64,000 bases of DNA from Apium graveolens (Eukaryota > Streptophyta > Magnoliopsida > Apiales > Apiaceae). The notes beneath the pieces were generated by a model. It worked only from the letters and a program-made list of their open reading frames with translations. It searched no databases and had not been told where the DNA came from. The position numbers and the translations under genes were made by a program. This document shows positions 1 to 11,232 of the stretch, one piece after another. The stretch lies in contig NC_133647.1 in the NCBI RefSeq assembly GCF_009905375.1, positions 135,527,263 to 135,591,262 on the forward strand, in the 5' to 3' direction. Every line of letters starts with the position of its first letter. Positions within the stretch are counted from its first letter, which is position 1.

Positions 1-1
1 A

Positions 2-292
2 GCAAGTAAGGATCAGCCTATCCAGAATCCAGCAGTGAAGGTTCCAGCCATTGTATTTACGTGCTTTAAATGTGGAAAGCCAGGACATATAGCAAGAGAT
101 TGCAAGACACCAGCCCCATTCAGTAATGCATTGAGGATTATGGGATCTACCCCAGCAGTGAATGAGACTCCAAGGGCTAGAGTTTTTGACATATCTGTGA
201 AGGATGCTATTCAGGATACTGATGTCATGGCAGGTACGCTTAATGTGAATTCTTTATGTGCCAAAGTGTTAATAGATTCGGGAGCAACTTGA
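2..292 (+). pseudogene. gag: R1 gag C-terminus and start of protease
   Basis: The frame is open from the window edge. A CCHC zinc knuckle (CFKCGKPGHIARDC) near base 60 marks the nucleocapsid end of gag, which binds the element RNA in the virus-like particle. The aspartic-protease signature LIDSGAT follows at 271-291. The frame then meets TGA at 290-292 where relatives have an Arg codon (CGA), so a C-to-T change at a CpG is likely. Beyond it the same frame continues into the rest of protease and RT. The gag N-terminal domain is off the window. Confidence 0.88.
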
Positions 293-1876
293 TCATTTGT
301 TTCACAAGATTTTGTTAGTAAGTTAAATTGTCCAGTTGAGTATTTAAATGAAACAATGACCGTGGAATTAGCAAATCAAGAACGTATATATGTTAATCAA
401 GTTTGTGGGAATTGTGAGATTGAGATTTCTGGTAGTAAGTTTTATGTAGATTTAATACCATTTAAGCTAGAAGAATTTGACGTTATCTTAGGAATGGATT
501 GGTTATCTAAGCACAATTCCCAGATAGGTTGTCAAAATAAGAAGGTAATGGTGAAGACGCTAGACGAAAGAATAGTAACGTTCAAGGGCCAGAAGCAAGT
601 AAAGAAGTTCTTAATGATGATTCAAGCCAAGAAGTTACTATGGCAGGGATGCGAGCATTTCGTGGCATATGTAATTGACAAAAGTCAGGAGCCAGAGAAA
701 CTTGAAGATATTACAGTCGTCAATGAATTTCCAGACGTGTTTCCTGATGAGTTACTAGGACTTCCTCCAGACAGAGAAATTGAATTTGCGATCGATTTAG
801 CACCTGGAACAGAACCAGTATCCAAGGCCCCGTACAGAATGGCGCCCGTTGAGATGAAAGAGCTAGGGAAGCAATTGCACGAATTGTTAGAGAAAGGAGT
901 AATCAGACCCAGTGTATCCCCGTGGGGTGCACCGGTACTATTTGTCAAGAAGAAAGATGGAAGCATGAGACTGTGCATCGACTATAGGGAGCTCAACAAG
1001 CTTACAATCAAGAACAAGTATCCGTTACCCAGAATTAGCGATCTATTTGATCAATTGAAGGGAGCCAAGTACTTCTCCAAGATTGATTTAAGATCGGGAT
1101 ATTATCAACTGAAGATCAAGCCAGAGGATATACTCAAGACAGCTTTTAGAACAAGGTATGGACATTACGAATTTTTAGTGATGTCTTTTGGATTGACCAA
1201 TGCCCCGACAGCGTTTATGGACCTGATGAACAGAATTTTCAAGGAATACTTGGACAAGTTCGTTATTGTGTTTATAGATAATATTTTGATTTATTCAAAG
1301 ACGGAAGAGGATCATGCGGAACATTTGAGAACAGCTTTGGAGATTTTAAGGGAAAAGAAGTTATATGCTAAATTCTCGAAGTGTGAGTTTTGGTTACAGG
1401 AGGTTCAGTTCTTAGGACACATAGTCAGTAATGAAGGGATCAAAGTGGACCCAGCAAAGATTGAGGCAATTACAAATTGGGAAAGACCGAGAACACCCAC
1501 TGAAGTAAGAAGTTTTTTGGGATTAGCGGGATATTATCGTCGATTCGTTCAAAATTTCTCAAGAATTGCAACACCATTGACAAAGCTTATACGGAAGAAT
1601 GAAAAGTTTATATGGAACGACAAGTGTGAAGAAAGTTTTCAGAAATTGAAGCAACGATTAATCACAGCACCTGTTTTGTCACTTCCAGACGATCAAGGGA
1701 ATTTTGTAATTTATAGCGATGCTTCTCATAAAGGACTAGGATGTGTTCTGATGCAGCACGATAAGGTGATTGCGTATGCATCAAGTCAATTGAAACCACA
1801 TAAAAAGAAATATCCTACTCATGATTTGGAGCTAGCTGCCATAGTTTTCGCTTTGAAGATTTGGAGAAATTTCTAA
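293..1876 (+). pseudogene. pol: R1 protease C-term, reverse transcriptase and RNase H
   Basis: Continues the gag frame after the TGA. The protease tail has the ILGMDWL block near 490-510. RT follows with [10 protein letters not shown] (about 973), the first catalytic Asp in KIDLRSGY (about 1080), and the fingers-palm block [13 protein letters not shown]. The metal-binding pair, FIDD in the close relative at 31533-36146, reads FIDN here: the second Asp codon at 1280-1282 is AAT, so polymerase activity should be lost. RNase H begins near 1710 ([11 protein letters not shown]). The frame stops with TAA at 1874-1876, and a second stop, TAG for CAG (Gln), lies at 1934-1936 in the same frame. Confidence 0.93.
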
Positions 1877-1936
1877 TATGGAGAAAAGTGCGAGATTTAC
1901 ACGGATCACAAAAGCTTGAAATATATATTCACATAG

Positions 1937-3592
1937 AAGGAACTTAATATGAGGCAAAGGAGATGGTTAGAATTGATCAAGGATTACGACTGCATTATTA
2001 ATTATCATCCCGGTAAAGCAAATGTTGTAGCAGACGCATTGAGTCGGAAGGAAAAGTTAAATATGTTATCAGTACCTGAAGAGATATATAAGGAATTTCA
2101 GAAACTGGAATTGGAGATTAGAGTTTGCAAGCCTGATGAAGCAAAAGTGTACAGTATGACTTTCCAGCCAGAGTTGTTAGAGAAAATAAAGAAGTGTCAA
2201 GAAGATGTAATGGATCAAGATATAAATCGTTTGGTAGGTGAAGAATTGTGCACGCAAAAGGATGATCAAGGTATTCTTAGGTTTTCTTCAAGAATTTGGA
2301 TTCCATCGGTGACGGAACTGAAGAATGAAATTTTACAGGAAGCACATAATTCAAGGTATTCAATCCATCCAGGGAGTACCAAAATATATAGAGATTTAAA
2401 GGAGAATTATTGGTGGCCAGATATGAAGAGGGAAACTGCGGAATGGGTTAGCAGATGTTATACATGTCAGAGAGTTAAATTCGAACATCAAAGACCAAGT
2501 GGATTGCTACAGCCATTGGAGATTCTAGAGTGGAAGTGGGAACATATTGCCATGGATTTCATAGTTGGATTACCAAGGACAAGAGCTAATCATGATGCTA
2601 TTTGGGTTATAGTGGATAGACTTACCAAGTCAGCTCATTTTCTGCCTATAAATGAAAGATTTTCGCTCGACAAGTTAGTCCATATGTACCTGAAGGAAAT
2701 CGTAGTTCGTCATAGAGTTCCTGTGTCTATTGTATATGATCGAGATCCAAGATTTAATTCAAGATTTTGGAGGAGTTTTGAAGAATGCGTGGGAACAAGA
2801 CTGAATATGAGTACATCTTACCACCCACAGACGGACGACCAAAGTGAAAGAACAATCCAGACGATTGAAGATATGTTGCGTGTTTGTATTATTGATTTCA
2901 AAGGAAGTTGGGACAAACATTTACCTCTGGTAGAATTTGCTTACAACAACAGTTATCATGCCAGTATTGGGATGCCCCCCTACGAAGCCCTTTATGGACG
3001 CAAGTGCAGATCTCCAGTGTATTGGGACGAAGTAGGAGAACGCAAAATACTTGGACCTGAATTAGTACAGCACACAAAGGAAGTGGTTGAAATTATCCAC
3101 AAAAGATTGATAGCCGCACAGAACCGTCAAAGGAAATATGCAGACCAGTCAAGGAAATACATGGAATTCGAAGAAGGAAGCTTGGTATTAATGAAAGTAT
3201 CACCGCGGAAGGGACTAACGAGGTTTGTAAAGAAAGGAAAGTTGAACCAAAGATATGTCGGACCTTTTGAGATTCTAAAGCGCGTTGGCAAAGTAGCTTA
3301 CGAATTGGCGTTACCTCCGCACATGGAGCACATTCACAATGTTTTTCACATATCGATGCTTAAGAAGTATAATCCAGACTCCAGACATGTAATAGAATAT
3401 GAGCCAATAGAGCTTCGGACAGATTTGTCATATATAGAAAGTCCGATAGAGATTCTAGAGGAAAAAGAGAAGGTATTGAGAAATAAAGTGGTAAAGCTAG
3501 TAAGAGTATTATGGAGAAACCCAAAGGTTGAAGAGTCAACCTGGGAATTAGAAAGTGATATGAGAGAAAAGTACCCTCGTTTGTTTTCTTAG
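1937..3592 (+). pseudogene. pol: R1 integrase with C-terminal chromodomain
   Basis: Same frame as the upstream pol, resuming after the TAG at 1934-1936. The linker YHPGKANVVADALSRK leads to the integrase zinc-binding HHCC set (EAHNSRYSIHPG then RCYTCQ). The DDE core shows Asp in AMDFIVGLP, Asp in YDRDPRFNS and Glu in QSERTIQTIE, so the catalytic triad is present. The last 50 or so residues (RVLWRNPKVEESTWELE, then MREKYPRLF) are a chromodomain of the chromovirus type, thought to steer insertion to heterochromatin. About 550 residues, full length for this module; it is a pseudogene only because upstream stops separate it from gag. Confidence 0.93.
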
Positions 3593-3617
3593 GAGATTCT
3601 GAGGACAGAATCCTTTT

Positions 3618-3630
3618 AAGGGGGGAAGGA
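3618..3630 (+). other. R1 polypurine tract
   Basis: An all-purine run (AAGGGGGGAAGGA) directly abuts the TG of the LTR and lies 26 bases after the pol stop. It is the expected plus-strand DNA primer site. Confidence 0.88.
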
Positions 3631-4275
3631 TGTAATATCCGGGATATATCGTGTAATTGTTTTTGCTAATAAATAATTATTATATGTGTTCGGTATCTAT
3701 TCTGTGAATTATTTGTTAAGTGTTAAATGTGTTTGGATGTTTAAAAATGTTATTAATTGAGTATTTTAATTTTTATATGTCCAAAATAAAATATAGATAA
3801 TTGTCATATCTTCTTAATTATTTTTATGTTGATTTATGAATTTATAGGAATCATATGAATATTATAAAAACGGGAACCAACCGACGTCATCCGTTGTTAC
3901 GTTTTTAGAACCAGAAACTCTTCCGAGAACTCCTTCCTAACCTAATTGTAATATTCCGAGCATTTTCCATGTTTCTACTTTTTCGATCCGGCGTACGGTT
4001 TGTCATGCGCGGGTCCCGTCGCAACATTTTCGATAAAATATTTGTTTCGGTAAATCAATAAAACTCGTATTTTTGATAAACGGGAGCTTTTTATTAAACT
4101 ATCACAATTATCACCTCGTAATACGTGTAACCAGGCGCTGAGACCAAGACCGCAGTACAAATTGTACTGATTTGGATAATTATCCCGAAAACCGATACCG
4201 TTTGGATCAGATTTTATAAATAAACGTACCGTTTCATATCCGGAATGATCCAACGGGATACTAATTTTCCGAAAT

Positions 4276-4283
4276 TATAAATA
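4276..4283 (+). promoter_or_regulatory. TATA box in R1 LTR
   Basis: TATAAATA followed about 70 bases later by AAACCCTAAATTC, a common plant leader composition. This puts the likely U3/R border near 4300 and makes R plus U5 nearly 2.8 kb. Start site is inferred, not seen. Confidence 0.55.
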
Positions 4284-5139
4284 GCCTTTTACCGTATTTT
4301 ATTTCGTATCAAAATCATTTGCAAACAGTTAATTATATAATTTTCCAGAGAAAAACCCTAAATTCATACAACCTTCTGAGAATCAAACTACAATTTCAAG
4401 GTGTTATTGAAATCAGTTGGGAAAGTTGGAGTAACCAAATCGAAGGTCTCAAGGGTACTATCAGATTCTGTGTTCCATATCACTGCAGAAATCAAGGTTT
4501 ATTTTCTGAAAATTTATTTATTTTCGAATTATTTTTATTAAAAATATGAATTTTTGTTCGGATGATTGTTTGAATGATTTGATGATTGCATGTTGTAGAG
4601 CTTGTTTTCCTGATGATTTTCATATGTCATACGTCTGATTTGGAGTTCAATAACATTCTCAAAACTGGGTTTAATTCTCGAATTTTAAAATTAGGGTTTA
4701 TAACCCGTATGAATGTTTTCAATTGAAATTTGGGGCTTTTTGATCTAGGGGTTATTAGCTGTTGATTTATAGTGGGTTATGTTCCTTATGAAATTTGCAA
4801 TCGATTGGTATATAGCTCGTTAGCAGAGGATTACTGAATCAAAGGGAGTTGTGTTTTGAAGATTTACGGTGTTCGCCATAAACCGGCGATGTTTTTGGCC
4901 AATTTCCGGCCAGGACAGGGATGATTGATGTGTTTTGATTGCACGAATAGATTTCTGTTGTTTTGTAGTATAAATCTGGAGCAGATGGTGAGGTGAGGGT
5001 GCCAGAATCGAGTTCTCCAGCCACCCCTGTATTTTCTCGGCGACGGGGGTGTAAAAATTGCAGTTTAGTCCCTGGACTTTTGGAGACGATGAAGTTTGGT
5101 CCCTGAAGTTTCCAGAGTTTGCAAATATAGGATTCCTGT

Positions 5140-5475
5140 TTTAAAAATATCTAAAAATCATATTTCCTATTTATTTTTATTATAAAAATTCTATTTTAAT
5201 TTCTGAAAATTCTAAAAATTATTATTTTATTTCCAAAAATTATTTTTAATTCAAAAATAAATCTGAATTAATTAGTTAATTAATTTCAGTTAATTTTTAA
5301 TTGAATAATTAGTCAATTAATTCGAAAATTAATTGATTAATTGAATTAATTAATTTTTAATTGATTTTAATTAATTATTTAATTAGATTTAATTATTTAA
5401 AAATGATTTAAAAATTTCGAAAAATAGTTTTGAGCTTTAAAATATTATTTTAAATTATCTTCAAGGCTCGATAAT
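5140..5475. repeat. AT-rich low-complexity tract in R1 LTR
   Basis: Almost only A and T, dominated by TTAATTAATT words and other self-complementary runs, with scattered TTTAAAAAT blocks. Probably slippage-prone filler of the LTR; no gene. Confidence 0.8.
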
Positions 5476-7010
5476 TATTATAAAATTGTTTTGAAGCCAG
5501 AATTGGCCAGTCGAACCCTGTTTATTATTCCGAAATTGATCCAACGACCCGTTTTAATTCCGAAAAATGTTTTAAAAATCATTTTAAATATTCGAAGGCC
5601 TGTTTATGACCCGAAACTTCTTTATAAATGTTATATCACTGATTATGTGACGTGTTATGTGCTATATGTGACTTGTTTATGTGCTATATGTGACTTGTTG
5701 GTGAACTGTCGGTCTATATATTCGATGTTTACTTGTTATTGCGTAACTTTCAATCCGTTAATTAGATTTGGGTGAAACGAAGGGTAGATAGAAGTATGTT
5801 TCGAACAAAATTATATGAGTCAAATATTGATAGATGCTTATGATATGTGAACAGAAGAGGCAAGGCATAGGAAAGGGAAACAGGTAGTCGAGGAGTAAGA
5901 GAGTGGTGATTGAAAGCGAGTGCAGTATAGTGAGCTAGTACCAGACAAGTGTTCTGAACTTTCTCGAAATATTGTAGTAATTGATAGTCCTGTTTGATAT
6001 TGCAAGTGCTTTGAATCACTGAACCCTAAACCATGATTCCAGTTATTGATCTTGAGCTGTAAACCTGATTATTTCTAGACCATTGATTGTTGTATACCCA
6101 AATACGAACCTCAAATATACGATACTACTCCACAAATACATACAAACTAAATATCAAACACTAGACCAGATTGCTTACACACTTAAAACATTGTATCTTA
6201 TGCTTTGAAAGGCCAAATTGTTGAAACCTTGAAACATTATTTCCTTAAATATCCAATTCTTTCACTACCTAGCATCCATGCTTTGAAAATGCCATATTGA
6301 TCCTTATGCAGATTGAAACCATTTTCATTATTGAACGCCCAATGTTGTTAATGATTCTGTTTATTGCTTATTACTGTTTATTCTGTTATTATGTTAGAAT
6401 TGGATTGTTTTGATAAAATTGTGGACCAGATTCGTGGTCAGACCTTATAATGGTCAAGTTAGGCCAATGTGTGCCTTGGATCCAGTAGTTAGAGCAGTGC
6501 TGTGTGCTTTGCTCGGGGTTAGTGTGTGACTGATCAGCAGCCTAACCTTTGTTTTTAAAATGAAAATATAATATCCAATTCTAAATTATAATCTATTATT
6601 CACTTGATACTATAACCATTTTCACCCGATGATCATTATTCTCAGTTTTGTCATTGTGACTTGCTGAGCTAGTTAGCTCATTTGTGCGATGTTGTTTATG
6701 TTCTTCTCTAGTTAAAAAGGAACCAGTTGGTAGCGAGGATCCCCAGTCCAGCACGAGAGCTAGGCGTTCAGGTTGATCAAGTTTAGCTAGTAGGCTTCTT
6801 TTGGAATAATTTAAGTTTGTAAAGGTTTGTAATATTTTTTAATACTCAGTGTTGAGTTGCAATAGTTGGGATTCGAATGTTTGTAATATAAGTAAGTATG
6901 TTTGGCTTGTGTGCATACTTTAACCTGTTGCGGTCCGTGGTAATTGGTAAGTAGGGTCACTGCATATTATTGTTATTATCCTTATTATTGTTATATGCAG
7001 GTTATAAATA

Positions 7011-7106
7011 GTGTGTGTGTGTGTGTGGACCCCAAACTTCTGACCCGGGTTTGGAGGGTGCCACATTCTCCCTCTCAGCTCTCTCTCTCTCTCCCGAATA
7101 TACTCA

Positions 7107-7141
<35 letters not shown>

Positions 7142-7144
7142 TCT
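7011..7144. repeat. Microsatellites (GT)n and (CT)n flanking the R1 end
   Basis: A GT run at 7011-7027 lies just inside the R1 LTR end. A long interrupted CT run at about 7068-7144 lies just outside it. The CT run may be a pyrimidine-rich leader of the R2 LTR or the preferred insertion site of R1. Confidence 0.8.
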
Positions 7145-8464
7145 TCTACATGCAATAGCAAATACTAGCTAGAACTCAAGGATTTCACCATTTTTTTATC
7201 ATCTTTTTTAATTCTCTCTCCTATTCCTCTTTGTATTTAAGTTTTAAGCAAATTTTGTAGCACCATCTCTTTGATTATGTCCAAGGAAAACACAATTTCT
7301 TGGAACATGTTCATAGGAGAGAATAAAGTTCTAGATTGTCTGTGATTTTCAAAGTGATTTAGTGTAAATTTGATTTATTATAGATTGCATGTTAGTTGTT
7401 TGATGTTTACTTGAGTTTTTGATCAAAATCATGTTTTTATGGTTAAAAGGTTGAGTATAAGAATTATTGGTGGTTGATTGCGTGTTTAGTTGGATAAAAA
7501 TGGATGCATGTCATCAAAATCTCTATGAATGTTACTAAAAATCATTGCATGCTAATTTCCAAGCTTCATTCGACTTTTAACACTTGTTAGGTTCGAATAT
7601 TTGATAAAACAGTGTGGGGAAAATAATTTTTAAAGGTTAATTGATGATTGGTAGTTTGAATGTGAGTTTAAATGGTTGCATGCAATTTTGTTGATTTTGT
7701 TTGATGATTAGAGTTCGAATTTTTGTAATTTAAAAAGGGGGTTTTATTTTAATCTAAGGCTACAAAGAATTTTGGCTTGAGGACTTAATTTGTGCTTCGG
7801 TTTTCTTTAAAAAATGATTTAAAGGGATGAGTTTTGGCTTAAATTAAAGTTTATAAGTGATTCTTGTACTTGCATGTCATTATTTGATTCTTTGATTGTA
7901 TTTTGCCAAAAAAGCCGAATGGTCTATAGTTTTAAAAGGGATTGATTCAATTTATTTGGTTGATTTGATTCTAGAGTCTAGTTAAATGAATGCATGTCAA
8001 GATATAAGATTGCATGTTGATCTATTTGATGTGGTTCATTTGCTTTGGTTCGAATTTTTGGATAAAAAGGAAAGGATTGAGTTGTTTGGTTAACGAGTCA
8101 TACGAATTATGATTATTTGCTGGAGTATGGAGTTTAAGTATATAAGTGTGCACTATTAAGTTCTATGTGAGTATTTGGTGTTTATACTCGTATATATGAG
8201 TTAAGCGTTAGATTGAATTGGGGTAATTATTAAACATTTCGGGAACGTCGAGTGGGAATCTAATTAGGGTTTCATTTCGGATTATAGATTCGGATCGCGA
8301 AGGCATTCAGGGTAGGAAAGGGAAAGGTATTCTAGGTGACAGTAGCTCAAATCCTGTAAAACATGAAAGTGAATCCAGGTAGGTAACTCTGTCTACTCGT
8401 ATAATTTGATTATAGAGAGGATATTGATGATGTCATGATTAACTAAAGGCTTTTTATTGCAATT

Positions 8465-8650
8465 GTGATATACCTGTTATTGATTTTGAGATAACCTGTT
8501 ATTGTTCCTTGTGAACCTGTTATTGATTCTTGAGAAGCCCTGTTATTGTCCCTTGTGATAACCTGATATTGATTCTTGAACCCGAATGTTGATACTTGTG
8601 CTATATCTATCACTGATCCTTTGAAACACCCTGATATTGTTCTTGTAGCG
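8465..8650 (+). repeat. Degenerate tandem repeat, about 30-bp unit
   Basis: Five or so imperfect copies of ACCTGTTATTGATTCTTGAG with variable spacers, inside the R2 LTR. Confidence 0.65.
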
Positions 8651-8892
8651 ACTTGATATATTTATTATTCAAACCCTTATAGTAACCCTGTCGATTTGTA
8701 TCTTGATTACCTATTGAATCCTTTGGATACCCTGAATTCTCGTAAACCCTATTAATAACCTTTATGAACTCCCTTGCGTAATGTTTCGAGTAACCCAAAT
8801 CCTTCATTTCTTTGTTTACCTTAACCTGTATTGATCCTTAAAACTCTTTTGGTTCCTTAACTTGTAGCCCTTGTTTATCATTTGATTCAGCC

Positions 8893-8960
8893 ATAGTATT
8901 GATTACTTTTGATTCATTCAATTCCATAGTATTGATTACTTTTGATTCATTCAATTCCTT
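8893..8960 (+). repeat. Two-copy tandem duplication, about 36 bp
   Basis: A unit starting CCATAGTATTGATTAC is present twice in direct succession with almost no differences, inside the R2 LTR. Recent slippage product. Confidence 0.8.
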
Positions 8961-9104
8961 TGAATTCTTGAAATTGAACTTAAGAATGAGTTTCGACTTG
9001 AAAGAGTCCGAATGATTTCATATTCTTGGTAATGATAAAATGAACTTAGTAAAACCTTTCTTTTCCAACACAAGGTATTCCAAATGAATTCCTGATGGAT
9101 TGGA

Positions 9105-9168
9105 TTGAAACGTAAGAGACTAGTGGGGCTAGTCCAGTCATATAAGAGACTAGGGGGGCTAGTCCAGT
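9105..9168 (+). repeat. Two-copy repeat with internal palindrome
   Basis: Two copies of a unit starting AAGAGACTAG, each holding an inverted repeat (GACTAG, short G-rich loop, CTAGTC). Inside the R2 LTR. Confidence 0.75.
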
Positions 9169-10099
9169 TTAAGGCTGAAATTATGTCATAGGTACCTTAA
9201 TGACCAGATGGAGGTCGGTACGGGCTAATCACCCGTATTATTATTTATAAAAGTTAAAGTAGTCCAATCAAGGGTTCCCTATCACTTTATAAAAAGATAT
9301 TGAATAAATTTCCTTAGCAATTGCTTATTTATAAATGAAATGATTTAAAATGATTTGAGAAGAGTTGATTGTGTTATTATTTAGCATACAACTTTGAGAA
9401 CCCTGATTCTTATTCTGATATTGTTATCAATCATATAATTGATTCCTAGATTTGAATAGATTCTTGCTTTCCACTTGAAAGATCCTTGAGATCCTATTAA
9501 TAATTTGTGATGAACGTCGGCTTTTACCCTATCTTGAGCCTTGATTCATGAAAGCCTAAATCTTTCTTCATAACCCATTCATAGCCCAAAGACAGAAATC
9601 TGCCACCTAGAAATTTAAAATAGAATGCCTTAAAAGTGATTTGGATATTTGTTATTACTGTATCATAGAACTGTCATATAGTTACTTGTTGAGCTTTTTA
9701 TGCTCATATATTTTGCTTTGTTCTAACCATGGCAGTTAAGCAAGAAGATGGCCAGACTTAGGCGCACTACTTGTAAGAGCGTACTTGGTGCCCCCTACCG
9801 TGTCGTAGGCTTCCAGATGCTAGAGCAGGTAGTACAGGTTGTGTGAGCAAGCGCTTAGTTGTAAAGTTTGTAAAGATACAATGGGTTATCTGTCGGTTCC
9901 AAGTCGGAATTGATTGTGTAAATTAAATACTATTTTGGGTTGTAATAATAATATGTTGGTTGATAGTTTTATCTTGTCTCATACTTAATGCTGTTTAGAT
10001 CCTGTTAGTAGTTAATCGGGGTTTATGTTATTTTATTGTTAGTTTAATGGTGTGTGGGTCCTCATTTCCTAATCCCGAGATTTATGGTGTTCACAAGTT

Positions 10100-10112
10100 T
10101 GGTATCAGAGCT
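10100..10112 (+). other. R2 primer binding site
   Basis: TGGTATCAGAGCT, the sequence complementary to the 3' end of plant initiator Met tRNA, five bases after the LTR end. It primes minus-strand DNA synthesis. Confidence 0.9.
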
Positions 10113-10305
10113 ACAGGATCTAGTCCATGAGACAAGTTAGGATAAAAAGGTATTTTGGGTATATATCTATATCGCGAGTGTGTTCGACTCATATAGAGTT
10201 AAGTTAGACTATTAGGTATAGTCTAAGAGAAGTGAATAATTAAAGTGGCAACTAGAGTTAGGGTGTGACTCAGTTGGAAGTCTTATTTAAACCTAACGCT
10301 ATTTC

Positions 10306-10740
10306 TTGGTTGCTGTTTTTATTTTCTCTCAGAACCCCAGTAGTGGTAGTACTTCCGACTCAGAGGTTAGTTTGACTAGTACTCCAGTGGACTCTATTCC
10401 ACCCTCTTTAAAGGAGCCTGCGTATATTAGTTCAGATCAGGAGGAGGATCCATCTGAGAGTAGTGAGATTCCTATGCAGATATCACCCTTGAGGCCAGAG
10501 TTAGAGACCCCAGCCCCTGAGCCAGAGTCTGAGATGCCTAAGATTGTGCCTGTTAGTGTAGGTGGCAAGTTAGTCCAGGGTCGAAACTTTGTTTACTCCC
10601 GCATTCTTGAGTTGGGAGCTTTGGTGGATAGGCTAGCTCGAGAGTCTAGGAAGAGGATTACAGTTATGGAGGATGAGTGGAAAGTTCGCATTGAGACGGT
10701 GGAGCCCGCAGTTGTTGTTACTTTTCAGTGCCAGTAGGCT
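10306..10740 (+). CDS. R2 pre-gag ORF, unknown function
   Basis: An open frame of about 143 codons between primer site and gag, ending TAG. It has no ATG at its start; it follows a pyrimidine tract ending TTTTCTCTCAG at about 10323, which looks like a 3' splice site, so translation may depend on splicing from the LTR leader. The protein is Ser/Pro/Glu-rich and acidic in the first half (SSGSTSDSEVS, then EEDPSESSE) and helical and basic in the second (LVDRLARESRKR). R6 has an ORF in the same place with the same start style, and R5 a remnant. It is open although gag and pol in this copy are full of stops. No family recognised. Confidence 0.5.
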
Positions 10741-11232
10741 TTGGGATACTTGGTCATATGCTGGGATCCCTTTTTCATTTGTTATGATGTATTTATTTCA
10801 GAACTTGGTATCGTAGTGGTTGTTAGAAGTTAGAGGTAGATAGGGGAATATTTTCCAGTTTTTCCTCTGTTTAACCCTGCTATATTATTGTACACTATTT
10901 CAGAAGTTTATGTAATCAGACATTTTATCCATGTACCTTTGGCTTGTTGAAGTAATCATAAACCTTGTTTCCTATTGTGCATCCTGGAAATCTTTATAAA
11001 CTATTTTGCATACCATGTTTCAATATAACCGTGTTTAACATTTCACAAATCATACCCTGTACCATGTGAAAACACACAATTGATAAGAGAAATTATATAG
11101 TAATAGGATTGCATGTGCAAAATTGGGTAAAGCTTAAAACCCGTTAAAGTTATTTTATAGTAAAATGTTGTTGTTGTATATCAATGCCATGATATCATAT
11201 TTCTAAATAATTTCTCAATCAGGTTTGTAAGA
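10741..11232 (+). other. R2 spacer between pre-gag ORF and gag
   Basis: No ORF or repeat of note. It contains TTTGGGATACTTGG and a run of short TTTCA/ACCTTG words; probably untranslated leader of gag. Confidence 0.6.

Larger units (their letters stand above)
1..7065 (+). mobile_element. R1: Ty3/gypsy chromovirus, 3' portion
   Basis: The element enters from the left edge already inside gag and runs through protease, RT, RNase H, integrase and chromodomain to a polypurine tract and a 3' LTR that starts TG and ends CA. The order protease-RT-RNase H-integrase and the C-terminal chromodomain place it in the Ty3/gypsy chromoviruses; the 3.4 kb LTR and protein style suggest the Tekay branch (inference). 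The 5' LTR and most of gag lie outside the window. Three in-frame stops and an altered RT active site make it non-autonomous. Confidence 0.93.
3631..7065 (+). repeat. R1 3' LTR
   Basis: Starts TGTAATATCCGGG after the polypurine tract and ends GGAGGGTGCCACA, about 3.4 kb. The partner LTR is outside the window, so the right edge is placed by the TG...CA rule and by likeness to the ends of other gypsy LTRs here. It holds a TATA box, a plant-like leader (AAACCCTAAATTC near 4353), and a long AT-rich middle. Small ORFs inside look accidental. Confidence 0.8.
7066..10095 (+). repeat. R2 5' LTR (left border unresolved)
   Basis: The end TGTTCACA at 10095 sits five bases before the primer site. Style matches the other gypsy LTRs: GCATG-rich middle, a TTGAGCTTTTTATGCTCA block near 9690 like the TTGCTGAGCT block at about 6660 in R1. 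No TG start was found between 7066 and about 8200, so the LTR may be truncated by R1. No coding region is supported here. Confidence 0.65.

Noticed and set aside
1934..1936. Programmed stop shared by R1 and R6
   Set aside because: The TAGs are two codons apart and derive from different codons (Gln and Glu), so a conserved recoding signal is unlikely; kept only as a check under the R6 finding.
10100..10112. tRNA gene fragment
   Set aside because: Only 12-13 bases match a tRNA 3' end; it is a primer binding site next to an LTR.
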